DNA of 64,000 nt from Phycisphaerae bacterium (GTDB lineage: Bacteria; Planctomycetota; Phycisphaerae; UBA1845; PWPN01), in contig JAGNEZ010000015.1 in the NCBI GenBank assembly GCA_018003015.1, positions 49,449 to 113,448 on the forward strand, written 5' to 3'. The notes below the pieces were generated by a model. The model did not search any database. It saw nothing but the letters and a program-made list of their open reading frames with translations, and was not told the origin of the DNA. The position numbers and the translations under genes were made by a program. Positions 44,175 through 54,316 of the stretch are shown one piece after another; positions within the stretch are counted from its first letter, which is position 1; every line of letters starts with the position of its first letter.

Positions 44175-45584
44175 ATGAGAGCCTGGTTGCGGTTCTTCGG
44201 TGCGACGCGGGAAGTCACCGGCTCGATGCACCTGATTGAAGCGGATGGGCACACCATCGCGATGGACTGCGGGCTCCATCAGGGTCGGCGGGCGGAGTCG
44301 AACGAGAAAAACCGCTCCTTCCCGTGTGCGCCCGACAAGATCAGCGCGGTCCTCCTGTCCCACGCCCACATCGACCATTGTGGCAAACTCCCCCGCCTCG
44401 TTCGCGAGGGCTTCCACGGGCCCATCTACGTGACGCCTCCAACGCGCGATCTGACCGAAATCCTGCTCTACGACTCGGCTCACATCCAACAGGAAGATAC
44501 CGCCTACTGGAACAAGAAGCGGGTCAAGCACGGCGATGCTCCGATCGAGCCACTGTACAGCTCTTTGGATGCCGAACAGACCGTGGCCCTGATGCAACCC
44601 CGCGAACTGGGTGAGCCCTTCGAGGTCGTGCGGGGTATCCGAGCTTCGTTTCACGAGGCCGGACACATGTTGGGCTCGGCCTGCATCCACGCCCGGGTAT
44701 CCAACGGCAGCCGCGATCCGATCACCGTGACCTACACCGGCGATCTGGGGCGGCCGGGCATGGCCATCCTCGAGGATCCTGCCCCCTTGCCGTTGTGCGA
44801 TTACCTGATCTGCGAGAGCACCTACGGCGGCCGCGAGAGCGACGACCCCGAGCCGATGCCCGACAGACTCGCCCGGATCATCAACGAGACCATCGAGCAC
44901 GGCGGCAAGGTGATCATCCCGGCCTTCGCCGTCGGGCGAACTCAGGTCATCGTCTATCACCTCCATCAGCTGTTCCACCGCGGCAAGATCAGCCGGCACG
45001 TGCCCATCATCGTGGACAGCCCGCTGGCGGTACGGGCCACGGAGATCTTCAAGAAGCATCCAGAGGCTTTCGACAAAGAGGCGACCGAGTTCAACCACGC
45101 GACGGGCTCCATCTTCGATTGCTCGACCTGCGAGTACGTGGAGAACGTGGAACGGAGCAAGGCCCTCCACGACCGCCCCGGCCCGATGATCATCATCTCC
45201 GCCAGCGGGATGTGCGAAGTCGGCCGCATTCTGCACCACCTCAAGAACAACATCGAGGACCCGAAGAACACCATCCTGATTGTCGGATACCAGGCGGAAA
45301 ACACCCTCGGCCGGCGGCTAGTGGACAGGGCCAAGCACGTGCGGATCTTCGGCGAAATGTACCAGGTACGGGCGCGCGTGAAGACCTTCAACGGCTTCAG
45401 CTCCCATGCCGATGCCGAGGAACTGCTGACCATGACCCTCCCCCTCGCAAAACAGGCCCGGAAGATCTTCCTCGTCCACGGCGAAATCGCCCAGTCCCAG
45501 ATGCTGGCCGGCACCATGCGCGAGCGCGGCTTCAAGGAAGTCGTGATTCCACAGCGCGATCAGAGCTTCGAGATCTACTCGTAA
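44175..45584 (+). CDS. Beta-CASP metallo-beta-lactamase-fold RNA/DNA hydrolase
   Basis: 469 codons. MBL motifs: LLSHAHIDHCGKL with His63, His65, Asp67, His68; FHEAGHMLGSAC; TYTGDLGRPGM; CESTYGGRE. The beta-CASP region follows: GGKVIIPAFAVGRTQVI, PIIVDSPLA, MIIISASGMCEVGRILHHL (motif with Ser/His), and FNGFSSHADAEELL at the end (motif C). This is the family of archaeal/bacterial CPSF-like nucleases, known to process RNA ends. Bacterial members of this subgroup are commonly annotated as MBL-fold RNA metallohydrolases, and the precise substrate is unknown. Start chosen at the first ATG with MRAWLRFFGATREVTGS, the normal family opening. Confidence 0.92.
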   Translation: MRAWLRFFGATREVTGSMHLIEADGHTIAMDCGLHQGRRAESNEKNRSFPCAPDKISAVLLSHAHIDHCGKLPRLVREGFHGPIYVTPPTRDLTEILLYDSAHIQQEDTAYWNKKRVKHGDAPIEPLYSSLDAEQTVALMQPRELGEPFEVVRGIRASFHEAGHMLGSACIHARVSNGSRDPITVTYTGDLGRPGMAILEDPAPLPLCDYLICESTYGGRESDDPEPMPDRLARIINETIEHGGKVIIPAFAVGRTQVIVYHLHQLFHRGKISRHVPIIVDSPLAVRATEIFKKHPEAFDKEATEFNHATGSIFDCSTCEYVENVERSKALHDRPGPMIIISASGMCEVGRILHHLKNNIEDPKNTILIVGYQAENTLGRRLVDRAKHVRIFGEMYQVRARVKTFNGFSSHADAEELLTMTLPLAKQARKIFLVHGEIAQSQMLAGTMRERGFKEVVIPQRDQSFEIYS

Positions 45585-45928
45585 GGCCCCCCACCCATCC
45601 ACGCAGCAGCCGACGCACCATGGCTAGGCTGATCCTCGGCCATTCCGCCAGGCAGGAGTCGGAGGTACAACCAGGGCTCCAGATAGGGTGTGGTATCGGG
45701 AAACCGCCACGTAGGTCCCCGGGCGCGCACCAATCAGCCGATAACAACGGGCACCACCTGCCCCACCGCTGACGGGGTATCCACCCGCCAAACAGAAGTA
45801 GAGTCGCCACCTGCACCGGCCGAAACCACTCAGGGGACGAGCACAGGGTCGGGCGGAGGAACAGACGCCGCAGCATCGGTCAGTCGGAGGCGTGGTGGCT
45901 CCATCAGAAGAGTTGCGAGAACCGGCAG
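45585..45928. other. Intergenic region before the hybrid kinase
   Basis: 344 bases. Open frames on the minus strand here (for example 45624-45980) show no family motifs or ribosome sites. The region must contain the promoter of the hybrid kinase; no good promoter pair was found. Confidence 0.5.
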
Positions 45929-48658
45929 ATGAAACGAGGCACCCCATGGACACGCCTATTGATGCCCGCGGGAACAGCATTGACCTCGTTGCTCGCGGGA
46001 CTTGGGCTCGGCGCCTGCTGGCTCGAACACCAGGCTCTCGACGAGCAGGTCACCGGGCAGCTGACCGCGGCGCGCAGCTTGCTCGAGCTGGAGAAGAGGG
46101 AACACGCCGCGATGTTGAACGCCGTGCTCTCGGTAGTTCAGCAGGACCCGCAACTGCAGGCCGCCTGGCCGAAGCGCGACCGAGATCGTCTCTTCGCCGT
46201 AGCCGCCCCGCTTTTCGAACGCCTGCGTTCGGGCCATGACATAAACCGTTTGCGCTTCCTCCAGCCGGACTTGACTACGTTCCTATGTGTGGATAGGCCG
46301 GACTCCACTGGCCAACCCGCCTCCTGCTTCAGTTCCCCCCGGACCACGGAGGCCGCCTTCTCCACGCCTGGGTTGGAACTCGATCCTCAGGGCACCTTCA
46401 CGCTGCGGGTCGCACACCCATGGCACATCGACGGCCAACTGGCCGGCTACGTCGAACTGGGCCGGCGCGTGGAGCATCTCGGTCAACTGGCCCACTCGAT
46501 CCTGGGGATCGATGTGCTTGTGCTTGTCGACAAGAAGCAGCTGACGCACGATGACCTCATGAAGGGGACGGCCATGCTGGGCCGGAAAGTGGACTGGGAC
46601 AGGCTGCCCGCCTCTGTCGTCATCGACGCCACGACGGATGCCATCCCTTCGAAACTGAGCTCGTGGCTCTGCTCTCCGCCGGAAGCGTCTTCGCAGGCAG
46701 ACCTCGCGTGGTCCACCTCCGGGCAGTCGTACCGGGCAGGCATCTCCACTCTCACGGACACCTCCGGCACCTCGGTCGGCCACCTGGTCGCTCTCGTGAA
46801 TACCACGAGGGATCAAGACTCGCTTGCCCGACTGACATGGGGGGCCACCGCTGCATGCGTCATGACCGGACTCGTCCTGCTGATGCTCCTGGGGCGAGCG
46901 ATCGGGCGGGATGGGCAGACCTTAGATCTGACTCGACAGCGAGAGCAGCAGGCCCGCATCCTCAAGCTCGAGCGTGAGCGAGATGCCCAGCGGGAAAACC
47001 TCCGGTTCCTGCAGCTCGTGCTGGATACCGCTCCTATCGCCATCTTCTACAAGGATGCCCAAGGACACTTCCTGGGCTGCAACGACACCTTCGCGTCGTG
47101 GGCAGGCATCTCACGTGAGGAAGTCTTCGGCCGAACCACCGATGAGTTGTTCTCCGTGCCATCGGTTCGGAAGATCCAGGAGATGGACACCGCCCTGTTC
47201 GCCAATCCCGGCAGGCAGGCATTCGAGCACACGCTGGTCAACCGTGAGGGGCAACAGCGGACGGTTCTCTTCCACCGGGCAACCTACCTCGACTCCGTCG
47301 GACGAGTGGCGGGCCTAGTCGGCGCGGCGATGGATGTCAGCGATCGCCGGCAGATCGAAGAGCAGAGCCGGCAAGGCGACAAGGCATTGAAGGACACCCT
47401 GGCCCGCGAGAAACGCATGTCGGTCGAACTGGAAGCGGCCATGGAGCAACTCCGGGCGGCGACACGGGATGCACAGGCCGCCACCCGCATCAAAACCGAG
47501 TTCCTGGCCAACATGAGCCACGAGATACGCACGCCCATGACTGCCATCCTGGGCTTCTCGGAGAGTCTGCTCGATCCCGACCTGTCGGAACACGAGCGGC
47601 AGATGGCCATCCACACCATCCGGAGAAACGGTGAACACCTGCTCCAGATTCTCAACGACATCCTGGACATCTCCAAGATCGAAGCAGGAAAGGTGGAGAT
47701 CGAGCGGATTGACTGCTCTCCCGCGGAGATCATCGCCGACGTTCACGCGACCATGCAGGCCCGCGCCGAAGCAAAGCGGCTCCGCCTCGAGATCGAGGGA
47801 CTCGACGCTCTTCCGGAGTCGATCCGCACCGATCCGACCAGGCTGCGGCAGATCCTGATCAACCTGGTCAGCAATGCGGTCAAATTCACGGCCGGGGGCA
47901 AGGTCCGGATCCTCACCCGCATCGAACACCATGAGCACGACAGCAGCCAGCTGAGGGTGGACGTGATCGACAGTGGGATCGGAATCACCGAGGATCAGAT
48001 GCACCGGCTGTTCGAGCCGTTCACCCAGGCGGACAGCTCCACGACACGCAGGTTTGGCGGGACCGGTCTCGGCCTGACGATCAGCAAGCGCTTGGCCAGG
48101 ATTCTGGGGGGGGACCTGACCGCGTCCAGCGAACCCGGCGCTGGAAGTACCTTCACCGTCACGGTGGATTCGTCGCCGCTCAACGCGCTTTCCCCGGACA
48201 AAGCGAACCCATCCGCCAGGACCGCCGCCACGCTGCGCGGCGGACCCACGGCAGCCGCAGAGCAGCCGCTCCAGGCCCGGATCCTGCTGGCCGAGGACGG
48301 ACCGGACAACCAGATGCTGGTCCGTTCGATCCTCGCCAAGGCCGGCGCAGAAGTCGAGATCGCCGAAAACGGCAAGACGGCCATCGAGAGAATCGAAACC
48401 GCCGCCCAGGAAGGCCGGCCGTTCGACCTCGTCCTGATGGACATGCAGATGCCCATCCTCGACGGATACCAGGCCACCGCCGAACTGCGACGGCGTGGCC
48501 ACACCGGACCGATCATCGCTCTGACCGCTCATGCCATGGCCACAGATCAGGCCAAGTGCCTCGAGGCCGGTTGCGACGGCTATGCGACCAAGCCGATCGA
48601 CCGGCGGGCCCTCCTCACCCTGGTCAGGGGGCAAATCCTCGCTCGGGCTTCCGGTTGA
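45929..48658 (+). CDS. Hybrid sensor kinase: periplasmic sensor, PAS, HisKA, ATPase, receiver
   Basis: 909 codons. Helix at residues 11-32, an extracytoplasmic sensor of about 270 residues (possibly double-Cache-like; I cannot name it), helix near 305-325, coiled linker, PAS about 350-480 ([30 protein letters not shown]), HisKA with His531 in [18 protein letters not shown], HATPase_c with [19 protein letters not shown] and [13 protein letters not shown], and a receiver domain about 785-905 with acceptor Asp838 in [14 protein letters not shown] and TKPID. This is the BarA/ArcB-like layout, but without an HPt domain, so the phosphate would pass to a separate HPt or regulator. None is adjacent. 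The stop is followed after 160 bases by a sugar operon. Confidence 0.92.
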   Translation: MKRGTPWTRLLMPAGTALTSLLAGLGLGACWLEHQALDEQVTGQLTAARSLLELEKREHAAMLNAVLSVVQQDPQLQAAWPKRDRDRLFAVAAPLFERLRSGHDINRLRFLQPDLTTFLCVDRPDSTGQPASCFSSPRTTEAAFSTPGLELDPQGTFTLRVAHPWHIDGQLAGYVELGRRVEHLGQLAHSILGIDVLVLVDKKQLTHDDLMKGTAMLGRKVDWDRLPASVVIDATTDAIPSKLSSWLCSPPEASSQADLAWSTSGQSYRAGISTLTDTSGTSVGHLVALVNTTRDQDSLARLTWGATAACVMTGLVLLMLLGRAIGRDGQTLDLTRQREQQARILKLERERDAQRENLRFLQLVLDTAPIAIFYKDAQGHFLGCNDTFASWAGISREEVFGRTTDELFSVPSVRKIQEMDTALFANPGRQAFEHTLVNREGQQRTVLFHRATYLDSVGRVAGLVGAAMDVSDRRQIEEQSRQGDKALKDTLAREKRMSVELEAAMEQLRAATRDAQAATRIKTEFLANMSHEIRTPMTAILGFSESLLDPDLSEHERQMAIHTIRRNGEHLLQILNDILDISKIEAGKVEIERIDCSPAEIIADVHATMQARAEAKRLRLEIEGLDALPESIRTDPTRLRQILINLVSNAVKFTAGGKVRILTRIEHHEHDSSQLRVDVIDSGIGITEDQMHRLFEPFTQADSSTTRRFGGTGLGLTISKRLARILGGDLTASSEPGAGSTFTVTVDSSPLNALSPDKANPSARTAATLRGGPTAAAEQPLQARILLAEDGPDNQMLVRSILAKAGAEVEIAENGKTAIERIETAAQEGRPFDLVLMDMQMPILDGYQATAELRRRGHTGPIIALTAHAMATDQAKCLEAGCDGYATKPIDRRALLTLVRGQILARASG

Positions 48659-48818
48659 CGCCACCCGTCTGGACGCCACCGCCCATTCAGCCAATAATAG
48701 TCACGATGTTCCGTGATCGAGCCGGGCCATCACGGGCCGCGCTGATCATCCGGCTAGAAGCGAGCAGGGACTGAGAAGGTCGATCGGCCGGAGATCCGAC
48801 CTCACAAGAGGACAACCT

Positions 48819-49619
48819 ATGGACTTCGGCCTGTACGATAAGGCGGCGATCGTGTTCGGTGGAGCCGACGGCATCGGGGCGGCCATCGTTCAGTCGCTCC
48901 ACACCGAGGGGGCCGGCGTTGCCATCGCCGATCTGAACAAGGAACGCTCCGATTCCCTGGCCAAGAGCATGGGCCCCCTGGTCGTCTCGATCCCCTGCGA
49001 TGTGTCCAACAAGGGCGAGATCGTGGCTGCCGTCAAATCGGCAGCCACGCAATTCGGCGGCCTGCACATCCTGGTGCTTTCCGTGGGCCTGACCTTGCCC
49101 GACCGCCTGGAAGACATCACCGACGCGGACATCGAGCGGACTTTCGAAGTCAACATGCGAAGCCACATCTGGGCCGCTCAGGCGGCGTTGCCCAAGATGC
49201 GTGAGGCGGGTTACGGGCGAATCGTGCTCATCGGATCTGGCAGCGGCATCAAGGGATCCGGCGGTCTCATGCTGTACTCGGCCAGCAAGTTCTTCCTCCG
49301 GGGATTGACCCAGGCGATGGGCATCGAGCTGGGGCCGACAGGGGTCACCGCGAACATCGTCTGCCCAAGCGATGTCTATCCGGAAGGCGATCGCCCGGCC
49401 GGGAGTTGGACCAACGAGAAGCTGATCTGTACGAGCTGTCGAAAGGAAAACGCCGTGGATCTCGATGGCGTGCGCGAGGCGCGGATCGCCCGCACGCCCC
49501 TGCAGCGGAGCTGCTCGGCCCAGGATGTGGCTAACGTGGTCACCTTCCTGTGTTCCTCCCAGGCAAGCTTCATCACCGCCCAGACCATCGCGGTCAACGG
49601 CGGTCTGCTGCCGACCTGA
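48819..49619 (+). CDS. Short-chain dehydrogenase/reductase
   Basis: 266 codons; a modest GAGGACAAC precedes the ATG. Rossmann glycine motif VFGGADGIGAAI near residue 13 and Asp of DLNKERSD near residue 39, which prefers NAD. NNAG is replaced by LSVG (VLSVGLTLPDRL). Catalytic Tyr153 and Lys157 in MLYSASKFFLRG, with Ser in LIGSGSGIKGSG. Ends FITAQTIAVNGGLLPT as usual. The segment after PSDVYPEG departs from the common PG.V.T and includes CTSCRKE. It is first of three plus-strand genes, before a class II aldolase and an MDR dehydrogenase, which suggests polyol or keto-sugar oxidation. Substrate not defined. Confidence 0.9.
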   Translation: MDFGLYDKAAIVFGGADGIGAAIVQSLHTEGAGVAIADLNKERSDSLAKSMGPLVVSIPCDVSNKGEIVAAVKSAATQFGGLHILVLSVGLTLPDRLEDITDADIERTFEVNMRSHIWAAQAALPKMREAGYGRIVLIGSGSGIKGSGGLMLYSASKFFLRGLTQAMGIELGPTGVTANIVCPSDVYPEGDRPAGSWTNEKLICTSCRKENAVDLDGVREARIARTPLQRSCSAQDVANVVTFLCSSQASFITAQTIAVNGGLLPT

Positions 49620-49748
49620 GGCGCGGCCTCGGCAGAGTTCAAGCCGGCGCCGCCGGCGACTCCACCTCAGACCGGCGCCTCGCGGACGGGGCAGCCGCCA
49701 CGCCCGTGGAGCCACCCATCCCCCTCGAAGGGGGTGAAAGGACTTCTC

Positions 49749-50774
49749 ATGAAGATCATCACCGATCGCCAAGCCGTGTTGAACGTCTTCGAGCGGACAC
49801 GCAGGGCCGGCGCCGCCCTCTTCGCACCCAACGCCGAATTGCCCGCAGAGATCGAAGGCCTGTGCATGGGAGCCCAGCGGTACGCGGACGATCACCGAAT
49901 CAAGGACCTGCCGCTCGGCATCGGCATGACCGGCAACTACGCGGACAATCCGCAATTCCGCAAGATGTCCACCCCGTGCAAGACCGCCGAGGATATCAGC
50001 GGTTTCGAGGGCGGCGATGTACTCCAGGGCTGCGAGATCTGGCTGCGGCACCTAGCCTGCTACCAGGATCTGCTCGGCTATTTCCCGGCGGTGCGGATGC
50101 TGCCATTCATCGACCACGGCTGGGCCCCGGACCCGGAAGACCAGCGCCTGCTGTTCAACGACGACATCGTCGAACGGATGGCCGTGATCATGTACGACGC
50201 CAGCAAACTGGACTGGGACGAGAACATCGCCTTGACCCGCAAGTACGTGGAGCGTTACGGGAAACGGGTGGTGGTCGAGGCCGCCTGCGACAAGATCTAC
50301 GACCCCAAGGACATTACCAAGCTCAAGCTCAGCCGCGAGGATCAACTCTCCAAGCCGGACCGGGTCGAGCAGTTCGTCCGCCGGACGGGGGTGGACCTCA
50401 TTGTGCCCAACCTGGGCACCGAGCACCGCAGCGTTGGTGTTGGCCGGGCGGAGCGCCGCTATGAGCGCGAGCTGGCCCGCCAAATCCGCGACCGCGTCGG
50501 CACCATCCAATCACTGCACGGCTCGAGTTGCCTGGGCGGCAAGGTCGGCTCCACTCCCGAGGACGGGATCGTCAAGGTCAACTTCTACACCGCCATGGCC
50601 GTCGACGCGGGTAACAGGATCTGCAACCTAATGCATGCCCACGCGGACAAGGTACTCAAGGACCGGAATCTCTGGATCAATAGCGCCTCGTACTTCCACG
50701 ACATTCGACGCCGGCACGTGGCCGACGTGTGCTACGAGATGCTGGACACCCTGGGCTACGGCAAGCTGATGTGA
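49749..50774 (+). CDS. Class II fructose-bisphosphate-type aldolase
   Basis: 341 codons from ATG 49749, with AAAGGA 8 bases upstream. Class II motifs are present though somewhat divergent: PFIDHGWAPDPEDQ (DHG zinc site), MYDASKLDWDENIALTRKYVERYGKRVVVEAA (equivalent of MIDGS...VEAELG), PNLGTEHRSVGVG, SLHGSSCLGGK (third His), KVNFYTAMA (phosphate loop). Members of this class cleave ketose phosphates with zinc: fructose-1,6-bisphosphate, tagatose-1,6-bisphosphate or similar. It is longer than typical 280-300 residue enzymes. Between an SDR and a zinc-type dehydrogenase, it probably works in a catabolic route, not in core glycolysis. It is 129 bases after the SDR. Confidence 0.87.
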   Translation: MKIITDRQAVLNVFERTRRAGAALFAPNAELPAEIEGLCMGAQRYADDHRIKDLPLGIGMTGNYADNPQFRKMSTPCKTAEDISGFEGGDVLQGCEIWLRHLACYQDLLGYFPAVRMLPFIDHGWAPDPEDQRLLFNDDIVERMAVIMYDASKLDWDENIALTRKYVERYGKRVVVEAACDKIYDPKDITKLKLSREDQLSKPDRVEQFVRRTGVDLIVPNLGTEHRSVGVGRAERRYERELARQIRDRVGTIQSLHGSSCLGGKVGSTPEDGIVKVNFYTAMAVDAGNRICNLMHAHADKVLKDRNLWINSASYFHDIRRRHVADVCYEMLDTLGYGKLM

Positions 50775-50848
50775 ACCCCGCTCCGCGGGGCCCGCCGCCC
50801 TTGCGACACGCACCAACCGAGGCCTGGAAAAAACGATCGAGGACACCG

Positions 50849-52363
50849 ATGACGATGCTGAACGATCTCCACTGGCCAGCCTGCGAGGTCGGCCTCGCCC
50901 GCGACGGAAGCCGGATCGAGTGGTCCGGCAAGATGAAGGCCCTCGCCTACTTCGGGCAGGGCCGATTCGAACTGATCGAGGACCGCCCGATTGTCTGTAC
51001 CGAGCACGATCTGCTGGCCCGCGTCGAACGCGTCTACCGATGCGGAACAGACGTGAAGATCTGTGCCAGCGGGCGACCGGATCAGTGCGAGGAATCCCTG
51101 CTGGATGAGCTGCGGAGCATCTTCGCGATCGACGCTCCCCATCGCGATGGGCACTTCCTGGACTACAGTCGCCTCCTGCTCGACAACCAGCCGGTGGGAA
51201 TCAGCGACGATCGCCTGTTCATCGCGATCCGCGAGCGGCTGGCCGGAATGTCGGACGAGGATCGCGGTCGGTTGTCCGGGCTGCTGCGGCGGTTTTGGGG
51301 CCGCATTCTCGGACACGAGACCGTGGTCACGATCGAACGAGTGGGCTCGAAGGTCCACGAACTCCGCGAGGGCATCGGTTACATGGCCGGCAAATGGCTG
51401 GAGCCGGCCTACCTGGCATTCAAGCCCGGCGACCGCTGCGTACTCCAGAGCCGCATCGCCCGTTACGACCCGCCGCCGACCAGCCGCCCCAACGCCGCCG
51501 GTATCCAGCTGCTCGGCGGCAACATCACCGACCTGGCCATGAACCTGGCCGGAGCGTACGCCCAGTACATCCGCCTGACACCCCCGATCATCCGCAGCGG
51601 AAGCGTCATTCGCGTGCCCGGCGAACTCCCCAATGCCCTCGCGGCATTCGCCGAACCGGCCGCGTGTCTGCTCGACTGCTTCCAGAAATCAACCCATGAG
51701 CTGGGCCAGGATGACCACGGCTCCATCCTGCACAAGAGCGTCCTCCCCGGCGGAACCACCTGCGTCATCGGCAGCGGGGCCATGGCAATGATGTCCATGA
51801 TGTTCGCCCTGGTCAACGACGACGTCCTGGGTATGTCATCAGCCGCACAGGTGGTCGCCGTGGTTCGCGGGGACGACAAGGCTGATCTGGTCCGGAGAAT
51901 CATGGCCGATCCGCGGGTCGTGACCGTGGTCTGCAAGGATGAGAGCCAGTTGCCCGGCCGGATCGCCAAGGTCTACGGGCCGCAATACCAGCAGCGAACC
52001 GGCAAGAGCTTTCACGGCTTCGACGATGTCATCGTCGCAGCGGGAAATGCTCAAACGCTATCTCTTGCCCATGCCTTGATCGCTCCGACCGGGGCGCGGA
52101 TCATGGCCTTTGCCGGCACACGCGGCCCCTGCGAACTCGAAAGCGGCGTCTGGCACTACGCCAACGCGGGCTTGCTGGGTACCAGCGGATCGAATACCAA
52201 GATGCTGGAGCTCGCCCTGGAACTGTTCAACCGCTCGCAGATGCCGGTTGAACGACTGGCCGGCAAAGGCTACACCTTCAACGATTTCGCGACCCCGGCA
52301 GGCATCCGAGCATTCTTCGAAGACAAACACCTGCGGCCATACCTGCAGCCTAACACGGCGTGA
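50849..52363 (+). CDS. Zinc-type MDR alcohol/sugar dehydrogenase with insertion
   Basis: 504 codons from ATG 50849 with GAGGA 5 bases upstream. MDR features: KMKALAYFGQGRFELIEDRP at the start, RCGTDVKIC (catalytic Zn Cys), GHETVVTIERVG (His-Glu), AAFAEPAACLLDC, then the nucleotide fold TCVIGSGAMAMMSMMFAL and DDVIVAAGNAQTLSLAHALIAPTG. Between RCGTDVKIC and GHE there are about 75 residues rather than 25, containing DELRSIFAIDAPHRDGHF and a helical DEDRGRLSGLLRRFWG. The four-Cys structural zinc loop is missing. The order of motifs resembles sorbose-1-phosphate reductase type MDR proteins. It follows the aldolase gene by 74 bases. Substrate unknown. Confidence 0.85.
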   Translation: MTMLNDLHWPACEVGLARDGSRIEWSGKMKALAYFGQGRFELIEDRPIVCTEHDLLARVERVYRCGTDVKICASGRPDQCEESLLDELRSIFAIDAPHRDGHFLDYSRLLLDNQPVGISDDRLFIAIRERLAGMSDEDRGRLSGLLRRFWGRILGHETVVTIERVGSKVHELREGIGYMAGKWLEPAYLAFKPGDRCVLQSRIARYDPPPTSRPNAAGIQLLGGNITDLAMNLAGAYAQYIRLTPPIIRSGSVIRVPGELPNALAAFAEPAACLLDCFQKSTHELGQDDHGSILHKSVLPGGTTCVIGSGAMAMMSMMFALVNDDVLGMSSAAQVVAVVRGDDKADLVRRIMADPRVVTVVCKDESQLPGRIAKVYGPQYQQRTGKSFHGFDDVIVAAGNAQTLSLAHALIAPTGARIMAFAGTRGPCELESGVWHYANAGLLGTSGSNTKMLELALELFNRSQMPVERLAGKGYTFNDFATPAGIRAFFEDKHLRPYLQPNTA

Positions 52364-52402
52364 GGCATTCACACTCCCACACTCCGCCGGGCGACGACCG
52401 GT

Positions 52403-52708
52403 TCATGGCCCGAAACGCCGCAGGGCACGGCCGCGGGCCTCCGCATGGTCAACGACCGGCTTCGGACATGCCCGGACGCCGGTCTCCCACGGCCGGTGGA
52501 TCGCCTTGCCCGGCAGTGCGGCCAGCTCCGGGAGCCAGCAGCGAAGGTATACCCCGTCGGGATCGTAACGCTCCGACTGGGTCACTGGATTGAAGATGCG
52601 GAAGGACGGCGCGGCATCCGCTCCGCAGCCGGCCGACGCCGGCCAGCCCATCGTGCTGTCCTCAACGCGCAGGTCCTGTCGAAACCAGACAAGAGCCGCA
52701 CGCATCAT
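52403..52708 (-). pseudogene. phr: Photolyase relic with large internal deletion
   Basis: An intact 101-codon frame joins the very N-terminus of a DNA photolyase to its very C-terminus. Residues 2-16 read RAALVWFRQDLRVED, the standard opening of the FAD-dependent photolyase/cryptochrome family. They continue at once into WPASAGCGADAAPSFRIFNP, then SERYDPDGVYLRCWLPELA, IHRPWE and KPVVDHAEARGRAL, which is the end of the FAD domain and the C-terminal signature. Around 370 residues in between, including the antenna region and most of the FAD site, are missing. The frame is preserved across the deletion. Its ATG overlaps the stop of the upstream propeller gene (ATGA). It cannot repair DNA. I interpret it as a decayed gene; a small regulatory remnant is less likely. 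Confidence 0.85.
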
Positions 52709-54243
52709 CGCACAGTGAATGAATACAGTCGCCCCGGCGGTTCAACGGCGAATCGCAATCGAACCACGCCGTCAGGCGCCCACCGCCGCAACCCGTGGTC
52801 GCCGAACCGGACTTCATGACGGAGCGAATCGCCATTGAAGACCGTCGCGGCCAGCGGGTTGCCCAGGCGATCCAGCAGTTGAACCGTCATCGGACCGGTG
52901 CCGTTGACGTACAGTCGTTCGCCCTCGATCCTCAACGGATGCGTCGTCAGCGTGCCCCAGTCGACCGAGACAAAACCGTCGACCCGCAGCTTGGCCCGGA
53001 AAATGCCGCCGCCGCGGACCAGTCGATCTCGAGGCTGATTCTTGCCCCAGGAGGACGCACTGTAATAATAGACCAGCTCATCCCCGATCCGAAGGGGACC
53101 TTGGCTGAACTCGCTGATATACCCCCCATCGTTCAGCGCCTCGTTGCCGCCCTCGACACCGTTGGCGAGCCAGACTTCAGGAATGCCCGCGTCGTTCGCG
53201 AAAGGAGCCTTCCTCCAGTGCAGACCGTCGCGGCTGACCACGAGCTTCAGAAACGCGCAGCCAGCCGCCGAAAACGGATAGTCGCCCTTGCCGTGGAATA
53301 CCTTCAGGCCGCCCAAGTACACGGATTCATATCGCCACGCCGTGCTGGCGTAGTACTCGTCATACGGCGTGTCCCCGTTGCGCTCGGCCATGGCCGGCAT
53401 AAGTTCCACGTGGGTAATCCGCCGGCTGTCAAAAGGCTCATCCATCCGGTCCAACCATACGTAGGCTCGCGCACGCGAGCTATACCCCGGCGAGACATCG
53501 TGCGGGTTGAAGAACTTGAAGATGCCCAGGAAACGATTCTCGACCGGGTCGTGGCAGAAAAGGGTCACGTCGCCCGGACCATACACCATCCGGCCTTCCT
53601 GGATGATCGTCTGGCAACTCGTGTCTCCGGGCTGGGCGAAACCGCTGCAGATCTGGTGCGGGCGCTCCCAGACCAGACCATCCGCCGAGCGAACATACCA
53701 TACGCCCTCCCATTCATGACCGGCGTTGGCGATCCAGACCCAGCCCTTGTACGGGTACTTCTCGTCCTTCACATCATAGAAGCACGAGAAGACGTCGATG
53801 CCGAACTTGCCCTTCGCATCCTTGGGCAGCGGACCGAGATCCAGATCAAGTCTCAGGGGCGTGAGTTCATCGTGAGTCCTGGCCGACCAGCCGAGGGCGT
53901 CGGACGAGATTGCCCGAAGCATGCGCCTGTTGTTGAAATCCTGCACCAGCATGACGTACTGCTTGAGCCGCGAATCGAACACGATCGTGCCGTAGGCCAG
54001 TAGAGCATCGCCCTTGTTGGCGGCGATCAGGGGGGTCTGGCCGCCGTTCTCCTTGACCGGCTGGTGCAGGGTTCGCCGCAGATTCACCTGTGAATCAATA
54101 AGCAGGTCGTCGATGAAGAGCTGGGCGATCCCACTTCTCACCGATACGACACCATCACCGGCCAGGGTTGTGCCGTCGGCACCAACCGGCGGTGCGATCG
54201 AGAATACCCAACCGACCGCCAACACGACTTTCGTCGTTGACAT
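52705..54243 (-). CDS. Exported beta-propeller glycosidase-like protein
   Basis: 512 codons from ATG 54243, preceded by GGAGGAGG; the open frame upstream is not used. Signal peptide TKVVLAVGWVFSIAPPVGA. Repeated blade-like segments: QLFIDDLLIDSQVNLRRTLHQP, YGTIVFDSRLKQYVML, GVWYVRSADGLVWERP, LGIFKFFN, SRDGLHWRKAPF, IGDELVYYYSASSWG. The pattern (SxDGLxW, ...VYYY.A) is that of five-bladed propellers of GH43/GH32 or related families. I see no confident catalytic acid triad. It follows a prepilin gene by 73 bases and is the last intact gene before the photolyase relic, whose start overlaps its stop. Confidence 0.8.
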   Translation of the reverse strand: MSTTKVVLAVGWVFSIAPPVGADGTTLAGDGVVSVRSGIAQLFIDDLLIDSQVNLRRTLHQPVKENGGQTPLIAANKGDALLAYGTIVFDSRLKQYVMLVQDFNNRRMLRAISSDALGWSARTHDELTPLRLDLDLGPLPKDAKGKFGIDVFSCFYDVKDEKYPYKGWVWIANAGHEWEGVWYVRSADGLVWERPHQICSGFAQPGDTSCQTIIQEGRMVYGPGDVTLFCHDPVENRFLGIFKFFNPHDVSPGYSSRARAYVWLDRMDEPFDSRRITHVELMPAMAERNGDTPYDEYYASTAWRYESVYLGGLKVFHGKGDYPFSAAGCAFLKLVVSRDGLHWRKAPFANDAGIPEVWLANGVEGGNEALNDGGYISEFSQGPLRIGDELVYYYSASSWGKNQPRDRLVRGGGIFRAKLRVDGFVSVDWGTLTTHPLRIEGERLYVNGTGPMTVQLLDRLGNPLAATVFNGDSLRHEVRFGDHGLRRWAPDGVVRLRFAVEPPGRLYSFTVR

Positions 54244-54316
54244 GGAGCCTCCTCCGCAACGCGGGCCACCTGCCTTCGCCCACACCGGGAATGGTGAATG
54301 ATAGCACCTTCCAGGC

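Noticed and set aside
45624..45980. Minus-strand ORF before the hybrid kinase
   Set aside because: No ribosome site, no family motif, high Trp/Cys content, and it overlaps the kinase start.
47315..48694. Long minus-strand open frame of 459 codons
   Set aside because: Antisense shadow of the hybrid kinase, with composition typical of a mirrored GC-rich gene.
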